Source: Sphingomonas sp. Mn802worker
GTDB lineage: Bacteria; Pseudomonadota; Alphaproteobacteria; Sphingomonadales; Sphingomonadaceae
Reading direction: 5' to 3'
Assembly: GCF_000382485.1 (NCBI RefSeq)
Contig: NZ_AORY01000012.1
Coordinates: 248,001-312,000, forward strand
Length of the DNA: 64,000 nt
In this document: positions 36,804-50,883 of the stretch, in pieces
Numbering within the stretch: the stretch's first letter is position 1
How the letters are laid out: each line of letters begins with the position of its first letter
Made by a program: the position numbers and the translations under genes
The notes under the pieces: generated by a model
What the model saw: only the letters and a program-made list of their open reading frames with translations
Databases searched by the model: none
What the model was told of the DNA's origin: nothing

Positions 36804-37322
36804 GTGCTCAGTCGCGCCGTCAAGCCGGGCAGCACCGATGCGCTGCACGGCTGGATAAAAGGGATGACGGATGTCGCAGCGGCAGCGGACGGGTTCGCGG
36901 GAGCGGTCCGTTTGAAGCAGAGCAAGGCGTTGCAACACCTGCTCATCCGCTTTGGCGCGCGCGCCTCCCTTGAGCAATTTCGCGAGAGCCAAGGCTTTGG
37001 CGCGTTGCAGAGGCGCGGCGCGGTACTGGCCAGTGGGCTCGATCAGGTCGAGGATAGTAACCGCGTCACGATCGAGCTGCCGAGCGATGCCAGCGCATCG
37101 CCGTGGAAGGGCCTCGTCGTGACCTGGCTGTCGGTGCTGCCGGTGTTGCGCCTGGTCAGCACGCCGGCGCGCGAGGTGCTGCCGTTCCTAGCGCCGCCGC
37201 TACAGGTCGTCGTTTCCTCGATCGTGCTGACGGCACTGCTGCAATGGCTGATCCTGCCGCGGGTACAACGTGCCGCTCGGGCGTGGATGCTGAAGAACGA
37301 GGCGGGAAAGCTGCGAACGTGA
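36804..37322 (+). CDS. Antibiotic-biosynthesis-monooxygenase-fold protein with C-terminal membrane helices
   Basis: 172 residues from a GTG at 36804 (the only start in the open frame; GGGCG upstream). The N-terminal 95 residues fit the dimeric alpha/beta-barrel ABM pattern (SRAVKPGSTDALHGWIKGM, then a helix AAAADGF). The C-terminus has the two membrane helices that mark the membrane-bound ABM branch: PWKGLVVTWLSVLPVLRLV and VSSIVLTALLQWLILPRVQ (about 100-160). I infer the family from this two-part layout, as the sequence identity is low. Function unknown. It is divergent from modA. Confidence 0.65.
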   Translation: MLSRAVKPGSTDALHGWIKGMTDVAAAADGFAGAVRLKQSKALQHLLIRFGARASLEQFRESQGFGALQRRGAVLASGLDQVEDSNRVTIELPSDASASPWKGLVVTWLSVLPVLRLVSTPAREVLPFLAPPLQVVVSSIVLTALLQWLILPRVQRAARAWMLKNEAGKLRT

Positions 37323-37343
37323 TTGCGGCTTCCCACGCTAGGC

Positions 37344-39155
37344 TTAGCCCTCGTCACCCATGCGGAGCGCAGCGATGAAGGCTTCTTGCGGAATCTGCAC
37401 TGAGCCATACTCACGCATCTTGAGCTTGCCCTTTTTCTGCTTGTCCAGCAGCTTGCGCTTGCGTGTTGCGTCGCCGCCGTAGCATTTCGCGGTCACGTCC
37501 TTGCGCATCGCGCTGATCGTCTCGCGCGCGACCACCTTGCCGCCGATCGCTGCCTGGATCGGGATCTTGAACAAGTGGCGTGGGATCAATTCCTTCAGCC
37601 GCTCGCACATGCCACGCCCGCGCGTCTCGGCGGTGCCCCGGTGGACGATCATGCTGAGCGCATCGACCGGCTCCTCGTTGACGAGGATACTCATCTTGAC
37701 GAGATCGCCCTCGCGGTAGCCGATCTGGTGATAGTCGAAGCTGGCATAGCCCTTCGACAACGATTTCAGCCGATCGTAGAAATCGAACACCACTTCGTTC
37801 AGCGGCAGCTCGTAGGTCGCCTGCGCGCGCCCGCCGACATAGGTCAGGTTCTTCTGGATGCCGCGCCGGTCCTGACACAGCTTGAGGATGCTGCCGAGAT
37901 ATTCGTCGGGGACGTAGATCGTCGCCTCGATCCACGGCTCGCTGATCGTCGCGATTTTATTTGGGTCGGGCATGTCGGCGGGGTTGTGCAGCTCGACGGA
38001 ACCGGCACCGTGCGTCAGCTCGATTTCGTACACCACGCTCGGCGCGGTAGTGATGAGATCCAAGTCATATTCGCGCATCAACCGTTCCTGGATGATCTCC
38101 AGGTGGAGCAGTCCCAGGAAGCCGCAGCGGAAGCCGAATCCGAGCGCCGCCGATGTCTCCATCTCAAAGCTGAACGATGCGTCGTTCAGCCGCAGCTTGC
38201 TGATTGATTCGCGCAGCTTCTCGAAGTCGTTGGCGTCGAGCGGGAACAGCCCGCAGAACACCACCGGCTGCACTTCCTTGAAACCTTCCAGCGGCTCGGC
38301 GGTCGGTTTCTTCGCGTCGGTCAGCGTGTCGCCGACGCGCGCCTGCGCCACGTCCTTGATCTGCGCGGTGATGAAGCCGATCTCGCCCGGACCCAAATCG
38401 GTCAACTGCTCGATCTTAGGCCGGAAGCAGCCGACGCGGTCGACCAGATGCTGCGTGCCCGCCTGCATGAAGGTGACCTGCTGCCCCTTCTTCAACGTGC
38501 CGTCGATCACGCGGATCAGGATCACGACGCCAAGGTACGGATCGTACCACGAATCGACCAGCATCGCCTTCAGCGGTGCGTTGGCGTCACCCTTCGGCGC
38601 CGGAATCTTGGTGACGACCGCCTCCAGGATGTCGGCGATGCCGATGCCGGACTTCGCGCTCGCCAGCACGGCTTCGGACGCGTCGAGGCCAATCACGTCC
38701 TCGATCTCGGCGCGCACCTTTTCGGGCTCGGCGGCGGGCAGGTCAATCTTGTTGATGACGGGCACGATCTCATGATTGTGCTCGATCGACTGATAGACGT
38801 TGGCGAGCGTCTGCGCCTCGACGCCCTGCGCCGCATCGACGACGAGCAGCGCGCCTTCGCATGCGGCGAGGCTGCGCGACACTTCATAGGCAAAGTCGAC
38901 GTGGCCCGGCGTGTCCATCAGGTTGAGCGTGTAGGTCTCGCCGTCTTTCGCCTTGTAGGCGAGACGCACGGTCTGCGCCTTGATGGTGATGCCGCGCTCA
39001 CGCTCGATATCCATGTTGTCGAGCACCTGCTCGCTCATCTCGCGGTCGGAGAGGCCGCCGGTCGCCTGGATCAGCCGGTCGGCGAGCGTGGATTTGCCGT
39101 GATCGATGTGCGCGATGATCGAAAAATTACGGATGTGCGAGAGCGGGGTAGCCAT
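37344..39155 (-). CDS. lepA: Elongation factor 4 (back-translocating GTPase)
   Basis: 603 residues, standard length. GTPase motifs: G1 AHIDHGKST (15-23), G2 region [11 protein letters not shown]3 DTPGHVDF, G4 NKIDLP. The LepA-specific C-terminus carries [21 protein letters not shown] and [20 protein letters not shown] lysine-rich segments (here [19 protein letters not shown]), absent from EF-G. It acts on stalled ribosomes. Start is the ATG at 39153-39155. Confidence 0.97.
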   Translation of the reverse strand: MATPLSHIRNFSIIAHIDHGKSTLADRLIQATGGLSDREMSEQVLDNMDIERERGITIKAQTVRLAYKAKDGETYTLNLMDTPGHVDFAYEVSRSLAACEGALLVVDAAQGVEAQTLANVYQSIEHNHEIVPVINKIDLPAAEPEKVRAEIEDVIGLDASEAVLASAKSGIGIADILEAVVTKIPAPKGDANAPLKAMLVDSWYDPYLGVVILIRVIDGTLKKGQQVTFMQAGTQHLVDRVGCFRPKIEQLTDLGPGEIGFITAQIKDVAQARVGDTLTDAKKPTAEPLEGFKEVQPVVFCGLFPLDANDFEKLRESISKLRLNDASFSFEMETSAALGFGFRCGFLGLLHLEIIQERLMREYDLDLITTAPSVVYEIELTHGAGSVELHNPADMPDPNKIATISEPWIEATIYVPDEYLGSILKLCQDRRGIQKNLTYVGGRAQATYELPLNEVVFDFYDRLKSLSKGYASFDYHQIGYREGDLVKMSILVNEEPVDALSMIVHRGTAETRGRGMCERLKELIPRHLFKIPIQAAIGGKVVARETISAMRKDVTAKCYGGDATRKRKLLDKQKKGKLKMREYGSVQIPQEAFIAALRMGDEG

Positions 39156-39215
39156 GATCCGCGCGCGTTAGCAGGCGCGGGGCAAAAGCCAAAGCGCCGT
39201 GCGCGGGCGAGAACG

Positions 39216-39728
39216 TCAGCCCGCCGCGCGGATCGCCGCCAGCGCCGACAGGTAGCGCGCACTCCCCTGCCCCGACACCAATGCCCAGCGCACACCCCGG
39301 CGCTCCAGCTCAAGGCGCGACAGGTCGAAGAAGCGTTGCCGCTCCGCCGCCGTGCCGAACATGCGGGTGCCGTCGGCTTCCCACGGCAAATCGATGTCGA
39401 ACAGCAGATAGAGGTCCGCGGTATTGGTCCACGCGTCAAACCATGGATCACGCCGCCCGAACAGCATGTCCGCCCACACCGCTGTCATCAGCGGATCGGT
39501 GTCGAGGATCACCGGCTGATCGCCCGATGCGACCGCTGCGCGCGTTTTGGCATCGTGCCCGCGCGCGATCGCGACCAGATCCGCCATGGTCAGGTCGGTA
39601 CCGTGCTGCTCGCAATAGGCGCGCCCGAACTCCGCGACGCACTGCGTGTCGAAATGCCGCGCGAGCCGCGGCGCCATCGTCGACTTGCCGGTGCTCTCGG
39701 GTCCGTGCAGGCAGATCGTGCGTAGCAT
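39216..39728 (-). CDS. NadR-like ATPase (probable nicotinamide riboside kinase)
   Basis: 170 residues resembling the kinase half of NadR. The P-loop HGPESTGKST is at residues 8-17, followed by EFGRAYCEQHGTDLTMAD, a DTDPLMTAVWADMLFG motif, and the phosphate-side segment DLPWEADGTRM. It would phosphorylate nicotinamide riboside to NMN. Its start overlaps the pnuC stop by one base (TGATG), supporting this role. No NMN adenylyltransferase domain is fused here. Confidence 0.88.
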   Translation of the reverse strand: MLRTICLHGPESTGKSTMAPRLARHFDTQCVAEFGRAYCEQHGTDLTMADLVAIARGHDAKTRAAVASGDQPVILDTDPLMTAVWADMLFGRRDPWFDAWTNTADLYLLFDIDLPWEADGTRMFGTAAERQRFFDLSRLELERRGVRWALVSGQGSARYLSALAAIRAAG

Positions 39729-40306
39729 CAGCCGGTGGCCCGTTGTGCTGTGGCCCGCTCGGCGCGGCGCCAGTCGATAAGTCCCCATACCGACAAGGCA
39801 AGGTAAAGCAGGTAGAGCGCGGCGAACAAATACAGGCCTTTCGCCAGATAAAGTGGCACCGAGGCGACATCGACCGCGATCCACACCCACCAATGCTCGA
39901 TACGGCGGCGCGCCATCAGGATCTGGGCGGCAACGCTCGCGCCCGCGATCAGCGCGTCCCACACTGGATAGGAAGCATCGGTGAAGCGATGAACGAGTGT
40001 CGCCCAGGTGAGCGATGCGATCAGCGTTCCAGCTGTCCAGCGCAGACGCTCGGACGCCGACATATGCGTGACCGGCACGTCGCCCGCGAAGTCGGTGCTG
40101 CGCGACCAGTTCAACCAACCATAGACGTTCGCGACGACAAAGAAGGCCTGCAGCAGCGTGTCGCTGTACAGCCGCGCCTCGAACACCACGACGCCGAGCA
40201 GCGTAACCGAGGCGATGCCGCACGAGAAAGTCCACACGCTGCGCCGCGCCGCCAGTGCGACGCAGGCAAGCCCCAGCATTGTCGCAATCCATTCGGTGGC
40301 GCCCAT
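39728..40306 (-). CDS. pnuC: Nicotinamide riboside transporter PnuC
   Basis: 192 residues with about seven membrane segments. Family marks: a conserved WTFSCGIASVTLLGVVVFEARLYSD near residues 25-48, QAFFVVANVYGWLNW (about 53-67) which contains the substrate-gating WxxW, and RRRIEHWWVWIAVDVASVPLYL (about 132-153). It lets nicotinamide riboside cross the inner membrane; the adjacent kinase would trap it as NMN. It is the first gene of the pair. Confidence 0.92.
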   Translation of the reverse strand: MGATEWIATMLGLACVALAARRSVWTFSCGIASVTLLGVVVFEARLYSDTLLQAFFVVANVYGWLNWSRSTDFAGDVPVTHMSASERLRWTAGTLIASLTWATLVHRFTDASYPVWDALIAGASVAAQILMARRRIEHWWVWIAVDVASVPLYLAKGLYLFAALYLLYLALSVWGLIDWRRAERATAQRATG

Positions 40307-40453
40307 GTCGCCTGTTAGCGCAGGTGCCCGCGCGCCGTCACGATCACACGTGATCGGCTGCCGCGCAAAATAGCATCAGCAGCCGCTTGCAGCCGTCGAT
40401 TTCGCTGATATAAGCCGCCGCCTGCCCCCGACCTGGTCGGGCTGGCACATGGT

Positions 40454-40530
40454 CGGGGAATAGCTCAGCCTGGTAGAGCACTGCCTTCGGGAGGCAGGGG
40501 CCGGAGGTTCGAATCCTCTTTCCCCGACCA
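40454..40530 (+). tRNA. tRNA-Pro (anticodon CGG)
   Basis: A 77-nt cloverleaf: acceptor CGGGGAA pairs with TTCCCCG, D-arm GCTC/GAGC, anticodon stem CTGCC/GGCAG with loop TTCGGGA (anticodon CGG), T-arm GGAGG/CCTCT with TTCGAAT, discriminator A and an encoded CCA. Confidence 0.96.
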
Positions 40531-40621
40531 ACTTTTCCGCTTTTCAATTCTAAGATTTGAAGCGCATCCGTTAGCCCGGGCGCCGCTCGACGGGCGAATG
40601 ATACCTCATGATCGATCAGCC

Positions 40622-41275
40622 TTACGGCTCCACGCCGTAATATAGCTCGCCGATCCGAATCTCATCGCGTCCCTGACTGACTCGGTGTGCGTTGCTGTCG
40701 CGCAGCGAGTACACGCAGCCGCAATATTCCTGCTGGTAGAAGCGTTCGCGCTTGGAAATCTCGATCATCCGCGCGGCACCGCCGCCCTTGCGCCAGTTGA
40801 ACGTCCAGTAATTGATACCCGGATAGTGGGACGCCGCGCGCTCACCCGAGCCGTTGATCTGGTTCATGTCCTTCCAGCGCGAGATACCGAGCGACGAGGT
40901 GATGACCGGAAAGCCGTGCTCGTGCGCGTAGAGCGCGGTGCGCTCGAACCGCATGTCGAAACACATCGTGCAGCGCGCGCCCCGCTCGGGCTCCCACTCC
41001 ATCCCCTTGGCGCGCTTGAACCAGTTGACCGTGTCGTAGTCGGCATCGACGAACGGCACGCCGTGATCCTCGGCAAAGCGGATGTTCTCCTCCTTGCGGA
41101 GCAGATACTCTTCCTTCGGATGGATGTTGGGATTGTAGAAGAAGATCGTATAATCGATCCCGCTCGCGGTCATCGCCTCCATCACCTCGCCCGAACACGG
41201 CGCGCAGCATGAGTGGAGCAGCACTTTCTTCTCGCCGTTCGGCGGCACGAGGACGGGACGTTGAAGCTCGGTCAT
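40622..41275 (-). CDS. queH: Epoxyqueuosine reductase QueH
   Basis: 217 residues. Two cysteine motifs define the family: [11 protein letters not shown] near the N-terminus (about 21-31) and RCTMCFDMR (about 101-109); these bind a 4Fe-4S cluster and an adjacent iron. QueH reduces epoxyqueuosine to queuosine in the last step of tRNA modification and replaces QueG in many bacteria. Start is the ATG at 41273-41275, divergent from dinB. The YhhQ-type transporter at 33.7 kb completes a salvage picture. Confidence 0.93.
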   Translation of the reverse strand: MTELQRPVLVPPNGEKKVLLHSCCAPCSGEVMEAMTASGIDYTIFFYNPNIHPKEEYLLRKEENIRFAEDHGVPFVDADYDTVNWFKRAKGMEWEPERGARCTMCFDMRFERTALYAHEHGFPVITSSLGISRWKDMNQINGSGERAASHYPGINYWTFNWRKGGGAARMIEISKRERFYQQEYCGCVYSLRDSNAHRVSQGRDEIRIGELYYGVEP

Positions 41276-41326
41276 GCGAGGTGCCTTAGCGGATTGCGTC
41301 CGTGACGAAAACAGCGCCGCCGACGC

Positions 41327-41341
41327 GAACGAAACGGGTAC
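41327..41341. promoter_or_regulatory. Candidate LexA (SOS) box upstream of dinB
   Basis: The sequence GAACGAAACGGGTAC has the form GAAC-N7-GTAC, one mismatch from the alphaproteobacterial LexA direct repeat GAAC-N7-GAAC. It lies 33 bp upstream of the GTG at 41374, where an operator for an SOS polymerase would be expected. Binding is inferred. Confidence 0.45.
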
Positions 41342-41373
41342 ACGGATGCGAACACGGACGTTATAGCGGTCAT

Positions 41374-42459
41374 GTGACCGGCGACGTCATCCGCAAGATC
41401 ATCCACGTCGACATGGACGCCTTCTATGCGTCGGTCGAGCAGCGGGACGATCCGTCCTTGCGCGGACGGCCGCTCGCAGTCGGCGGGTCGAGCCTGCGCG
41501 GCGTCGTGGCGGCGGCGAGCTATGAGGCGCGCGTGTTCGGCGTACGCTCGGCGATGCCGTCGTCAGTGGCACGGCGACGCTGCCCGGAGCTGCTGTTCGT
41601 CAAACCACGGTTCGAAGTGTACGCCGCGGTCAGCCGACAGATTCATGCGATCTTCGCCGATTACACCGCCGCGATCGAACCGCTCAGCCTCGACGAAGCC
41701 TATCTGGATGTGACGATCGATCGCCACGGACTCGGCTCGGCGAAGGCGATCGCCGAGGACATTCGCGCACGGATCAAGGCCGTGACGGGGCTCACTGCCT
41801 CGGCCGGGGTCAGCTACAACAAGTTCATCGCTAAGCTTGCCTCGGACCAGAACAAGCCCGACGGCCTGTGCGTGGTTCCCCCGAGCAAGGGCGCGGCGTT
41901 CGTCGCGAGCCTTCCCGTCAAGCGCTTCCACGGGGTCGGCCCGGTCACCGCGGCGAAGATGTCGCGACTGGGGATCGAGACCGGGGCCGACCTGCGCGAC
42001 CGCCCGATCGAGTTCCTGCGTGCGCATTTCGGCAGCTACGCCGAGTACCTGCACCGTGCCGCGCGCGGCATCGACGATCGCCCGGTGCGGTCCAGCCGGG
42101 CGAGCAAATCGATCGGAGCGGAGCGGACGTTCGAGCGAAACCTGTTCACGCCCGAAGAGATCGACGCCGCGCTGGCCCATGTCGCCGCCACCGCCTGGGC
42201 GCGGGCGGAGCGCAAGCAGGCGCGCGGACGCACCGTGACGCTCAAGCTGCGCGACAGCAGCTTCCACACCATCACCCGCGCGCGCTCGCTCGCCGATCCG
42301 GTGGCGAGCGAGGCGGAGATGCTGGCGATCGGACGGCTGCTGATCGCGCCCGAGCTACCGGTCGCAGGCGGAATCAGACTGCTAGGCCTGACATTGTCGG
42401 GGATCGTGCGCGGGCATGAAGAGGTGCAGCCGGGATTGCCGCTGGTCGCGGCGGAATAG
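41374..42459 (+). CDS. dinB: DNA polymerase IV (Y-family translesion polymerase)
   Basis: 361 residues from the GTG at 41374, chosen because it follows the possible LexA box and begins near the family start ([19 protein letters not shown]). An in-frame GTG at 41302 would add 24 unrelated residues; both remain possible. Active-site carboxylates are in [11 protein letters not shown] and [10 protein letters not shown] (about 75 residues later), and the thumb and little-finger domains follow. It copies past DNA lesions. The gene ends in an unusually long inverted repeat that spans the stop codon region. Confidence 0.93.
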   Translation: MTGDVIRKIIHVDMDAFYASVEQRDDPSLRGRPLAVGGSSLRGVVAAASYEARVFGVRSAMPSSVARRRCPELLFVKPRFEVYAAVSRQIHAIFADYTAAIEPLSLDEAYLDVTIDRHGLGSAKAIAEDIRARIKAVTGLTASAGVSYNKFIAKLASDQNKPDGLCVVPPSKGAAFVASLPVKRFHGVGPVTAAKMSRLGIETGADLRDRPIEFLRAHFGSYAEYLHRAARGIDDRPVRSSRASKSIGAERTFERNLFTPEEIDAALAHVAATAWARAERKQARGRTVTLKLRDSSFHTITRARSLADPVASEAEMLAIGRLLIAPELPVAGGIRLLGLTLSGIVRGHEEVQPGLPLVAAE

Positions 42460-42485
42460 CGCGAGCTGTTCCGCCGCGACCAGCG
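42440..42485. repeat. Perfect 17-bp inverted repeat across the dinB stop
   Basis: CGCTGGTCGCGGCGGAA (42440-42456) is repeated in reverse as TTCCGCCGCGACCAGCG (42469-42485) around a 12-nt loop that contains the dinB TAG. No T-run follows on either strand, so it is not a classical terminator. It would form a very stable RNA hairpin. A second, smaller hairpin (CGACACCGGC/GCCCGTGTCG, 42514-42536, one mismatch) lies between it and the end of glgX. Confidence 0.8.
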
Positions 42486-42584
42486 CGGCCGGCCGCGCGC
42501 ACGGGCCGACCGACGACACCGGCTTTGCCCGTGTCGCCTGCGGGCGAAGGTGATCTTACCGGCTTCAGCGCTCGATCGATCGCC

Positions 42585-47402
<4,818 letters not shown>

Positions 47403-47414
47403 GGCTTGATCACC

Positions 47415-48683
47415 TCACCCGAGCCGATCGATCATCGGCTGAGTAATCAGGCAGATGCCCTTGTCGGTGCGGCGAAAGCGGTGCGCATCGGCGACCGGGT
47501 CCTCGCCCACCACCAGCCCGTCAGGGATGTGGACGCCGCGATCGATCACCACGCGGCTCAGTCGCGCACCGCGTCCGATATGCGTGTAGGGCAGCACGAC
47601 CGCTTCATCGAGGCAAGAATAGCTGTGCGCGCGCACGCCGGTCGAGAGCAGCGAGCGCTGGATCGTCGAGCCCGACACGATGCAATCGCCCGCGATCAGG
47701 CTCGACACCGCCGAGCCGCGCCGCCCGTCGTGATCGTGAACGAACTTCGCGGGAGGCGTGATCTCCGAATAGGTCCACAGCGGCCAGCTGCGATCGTAGA
47801 GGTCGAGCTGCGGCACGACATCGGTCAGGTCGATGTTCGCTTCCCAATAGGCGTCGACGGTGCCGACATCGCGCCAGTAGGCGGCGGGTTCCTCGGCGGT
47901 GCGGACGCAGCTGTCGCCGAAACGGTGCGCCTGCGCGCTGCCGTGCTTGACCAGATAGGGGATCAAATCCTTTCCGAAATCACGACTTGAGCCCGGTGTG
48001 TCGGCATCACGGCGCAACTCGTCGATCAGCAACCGCGTCGAAAAGACGTAGATACCCAGGCTGGCGAGCGCGACATCGGGCTGGCCGGGGATCGACGGCG
48101 GATCGGCCGGCTTCTCGACGAAATCGACGATCCGGTCCTGCGCATCGACATGCATCACGCCGAAACCGACTGCCTCCATCCGCGGCACCTCCATGCACGC
48201 GACGGTCACGTCGGCGCCGCTGCTGTGATGCTGCTGGAGCATCACCTCGTAATCCATCTTGTAGATGTGGTCGCCCGCCAGGATGACCATGAACTCCGGC
48301 GCGTAGCTCTCGATGATGTCGATGTTCTGGTACACCGCATCGGCGGTCCCCTCGTACCACTGAAACTCGCTGATGCGCTGCGATGCAGGCAGGATGTCGA
48401 AGCTTTCATTGCGTTCGGGTCGCAGGAAGTTCCAGCCGCGTTGCAGGTGCCGGATCAGGCTGTGCGCCTTGTACTGCGTCGCAACGCCGATGCGGCGTAT
48501 CCCTGAGTTGATCGCGTTGGACAGCGCGAAGTCGATGATCCGGCTCTTGCCGCCGAAATAGACCGCGGGCTTGGCGCGCGTGTCGGTCAGCTCGGCCAGG
48601 CGGCTGCCGCGCCCGCCCGCCAGCACATAGGCCATCGCGTCGCGTGCCAGCGGGTGGCTGCGTCGGTGATCGTGCTGCATCAT
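47415..48683 (-). CDS. glgC: Glucose-1-phosphate adenylyltransferase
   Basis: 422 residues. It makes ADP-glucose, the committed step of glycogen synthesis. N-terminal nucleotide loop [31 protein letters not shown] (residues about 38-56), the GTADAVYQN and GDHIYKMDY motifs, and a C-terminal left-handed beta-helix (about 300-400) where allosteric activators bind. Start ATG at 48681-48683; a second ATG follows immediately. The family is usually controlled by fructose bisphosphate or pyruvate; the effector here is not readable. Confidence 0.96.
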   Translation of the reverse strand: MMQHDHRRSHPLARDAMAYVLAGGRGSRLAELTDTRAKPAVYFGGKSRIIDFALSNAINSGIRRIGVATQYKAHSLIRHLQRGWNFLRPERNESFDILPASQRISEFQWYEGTADAVYQNIDIIESYAPEFMVILAGDHIYKMDYEVMLQQHHSSGADVTVACMEVPRMEAVGFGVMHVDAQDRIVDFVEKPADPPSIPGQPDVALASLGIYVFSTRLLIDELRRDADTPGSSRDFGKDLIPYLVKHGSAQAHRFGDSCVRTAEEPAAYWRDVGTVDAYWEANIDLTDVVPQLDLYDRSWPLWTYSEITPPAKFVHDHDGRRGSAVSSLIAGDCIVSGSTIQRSLLSTGVRAHSYSCLDEAVVLPYTHIGRGARLSRVVIDRGVHIPDGLVVGEDPVADAHRFRRTDKGICLITQPMIDRLG

Positions 48684-48717
48684 CCCGTCTCTCCCGTTTC
48701 CGTGGTCGCGTGCGGCG

Positions 48718-50883
48718 TCATCCTACCTGTTCAAGCATGATCGTCGCGAGCGGCGGCAGCGTGACGTTGGCGATGCCATCCTTCGCGACCACGCCACCGA
48801 GGTTGCCGAGCCCCGAGCCCCAATAATCGTGCGCGTCGGAATTCAGGATTTCACGCCAGCGCCCGTTTGCGGGCAACGGCACCGGGTAGGGCATCCGCGC
48901 GACGGGGGTCATGTTGGCGATCACCGCGATCGTTGGCGCATCCGGCGCCTTGCGCAGCCAGACAAACACCGAGTTCTCCGCGTCATCGGCGATCACCCAC
49001 TCGAACCCCTCCGCCTCGCAATCGCGAGCGTAGAGCGCAGGCTTGGTGCGGTAGAGCGCGTTCAGGTCGCGCACCAGCTTGCGCACCCCGTCGTGCGCCG
49101 ACGATTTCAGCAGGTGCCAGTCGAGCGCGCGCTCCTCGCTCCATTCGCGGCGCTGCGCGAACTCCTGCCCCATGAACAGCAGCTTCTTGCCGGGATAGCC
49201 CCACATCATCGCGTAATAGGCGCGCAAATTGGCGAACTGCTGCCAATCGTCACCCGACATCTTGGTCAGGAGCGATCCCTTGCCGTGGACGACCTCGTCG
49301 TGGCTGATCGGCAGAATGAAATTCTCGCTGAAGGCGTACATCAGCCCGAAGGTGAGCTCGTCGTGATGGTGCGGCCGGTGCACGGGCTCACGCGCCATGT
49401 ACTGCAGCGTGTCGTGCATCCAGCCCATGTTCCACTTGAACCCGAACCCGAGGTTCTCGCGCGCGCCCTCGTCATACGCAGGGTGGCTGACACCCGGCCA
49501 GCTGGTCGATTCCTCCGCGATCGTGAAGGTGCCGGGGTGTTCGGCATAGAGCGCGCGGTTGACGCCGCGCAGGAAGTCGACCGCCTCCCAATTCTCGCGC
49601 CCGCCGGCCTGGTTGGGCACCCACTCGCCCGATTTGCGGCTGTAGTCGCGGTAAAGCATCGAGGCGACCGCATCGACCCGCAACGCGTCGACGTGATAGC
49701 GCTCGCCCCAGAACAATGCGTTGTTGGTCAGGAACGACGCCACCTCGCGCCGGCCGTAATTGTAGATCGCGGTGTTCCAGTCGGGGTGGAAGCCGAGCCG
49801 GGGGTCCTCATGCTCATAGAGCGCGGTGCCATCGAAACGCGCCAGGCCGTGCGCGTCGGTCGGGAAATGCGCCGGCACCCAGTCTAGGATCACACCCAGT
49901 CCGGCGCGGTGCGCACCGTCGACGAAGCGCGCGAATCCTTCGTGATCGCCGAACCGTGCCGACGGCGCATAAAGGCCGGTCGCCTGATAACCCCAGCTGG
50001 GATCATAGGGATATTCGCCGATCGGCATGAACTCGATGTGGGTAAAACCCATTGAGACGACGTAGGGGATCAGCCGGTCGGCAAGCGCGTCCCAAGTCAG
50101 GAACCAGCCGTGCTCGTCACGCTCCCACGATCCGGCGTGGACCTCGTAGATGCTGATCGGCACGCGCCGCGCGTCGACCTTCGCCCACGCTTCTCGGTGC
50201 GCGTCGTCGCCCCATTCGTGCGTCGGCGGCGCAGTGGTGATCGAGGCGGTGGCAGGGCGCAGCTCGGCGGCAAAGGCGAACGGATCGGCCTTGAGCGGCT
50301 GCGTCACGCCATTCGCTGCGACAATCTCGTACTTGTAGGCGCGCCCGGCACACAGATCGGGGACAAAGATTTCCCACACGCCCGCGTCGGCGCGCCGGCG
50401 CATGACATGGCGCGCACCGTTCCAGTTGTTGAAGTCACCGACAACGCTGACGCGCTGCGCATTGGGGGCCCAGACGGCGAAGTGGATGCCGCTCGCACCC
50501 TCGTGATCGATCAGGTGCGCGCCAAGCTTGTCGTACAGCCGTTGGTGCTTGCCCTCGGCCATCAGCAGGTCGTCAACGGGGCCAAGCACGGGACCGTAGC
50601 TGTACGGATCGCCGACCCACCAATGGCCCCCCGCTCCGCTCGCACGGTAGCGCAGCGGCTGCGGCTCACCTTCGATCCGCCCCTCGAACAGTCCGCGATC
50701 GTCGACACGCGCAAGCCCGCCGAGCAGTTCACCGCCAAGCGAATGCGCCACGACGCGATCGGCCCCCGGGATCCACGTCCGCGCGAACGTGCCTTCCGGT
50801 CCGGCGCGCGCGCCGAGCATTGAAAAGGGATCGTCGTGCCGTCCTTCAAGCAGCGCGGCGATCGCGTCCTCGGGCGGGGTCAC
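48718..50883 (-). CDS. glgB: 1,4-alpha-glucan branching enzyme
   Basis: 721 residues. An N-terminal CBM48 region precedes the GH13 barrel. The four conserved sites are visible: DWVPAHF, nucleophile Asp in [14 protein letters not shown], acid/base Glu in [10 protein letters not shown], and [13 protein letters not shown]. It introduces alpha-1,6 branches. Start is GTG at 50881-50883, overlapping the glgP stop (GTGA). glgC follows 34 bp later. Confidence 0.96.
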   Translation of the reverse strand: MTPPEDAIAALLEGRHDDPFSMLGARAGPEGTFARTWIPGADRVVAHSLGGELLGGLARVDDRGLFEGRIEGEPQPLRYRASGAGGHWWVGDPYSYGPVLGPVDDLLMAEGKHQRLYDKLGAHLIDHEGASGIHFAVWAPNAQRVSVVGDFNNWNGARHVMRRRADAGVWEIFVPDLCAGRAYKYEIVAANGVTQPLKADPFAFAAELRPATASITTAPPTHEWGDDAHREAWAKVDARRVPISIYEVHAGSWERDEHGWFLTWDALADRLIPYVVSMGFTHIEFMPIGEYPYDPSWGYQATGLYAPSARFGDHEGFARFVDGAHRAGLGVILDWVPAHFPTDAHGLARFDGTALYEHEDPRLGFHPDWNTAIYNYGRREVASFLTNNALFWGERYHVDALRVDAVASMLYRDYSRKSGEWVPNQAGGRENWEAVDFLRGVNRALYAEHPGTFTIAEESTSWPGVSHPAYDEGARENLGFGFKWNMGWMHDTLQYMAREPVHRPHHHDELTFGLMYAFSENFILPISHDEVVHGKGSLLTKMSGDDWQQFANLRAYYAMMWGYPGKKLLFMGQEFAQRREWSEERALDWHLLKSSAHDGVRKLVRDLNALYRTKPALYARDCEAEGFEWVIADDAENSVFVWLRKAPDAPTIAVIANMTPVARMPYPVPLPANGRWREILNSDAHDYWGSGLGNLGGVVAKDGIANVTLPPLATIMLEQVG

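Noticed and set aside
36651..36992. A minus-strand 113-codon frame overlapping the ABM-fold gene
   Set aside because: No start context or recognisable segment; the plus-strand frame has membrane helices and better family fit.
42514..42536. A small hairpin just beyond glgX that might be its terminator
   Set aside because: One stem mismatch and no T-run; kept only as a note under the dinB repeat.
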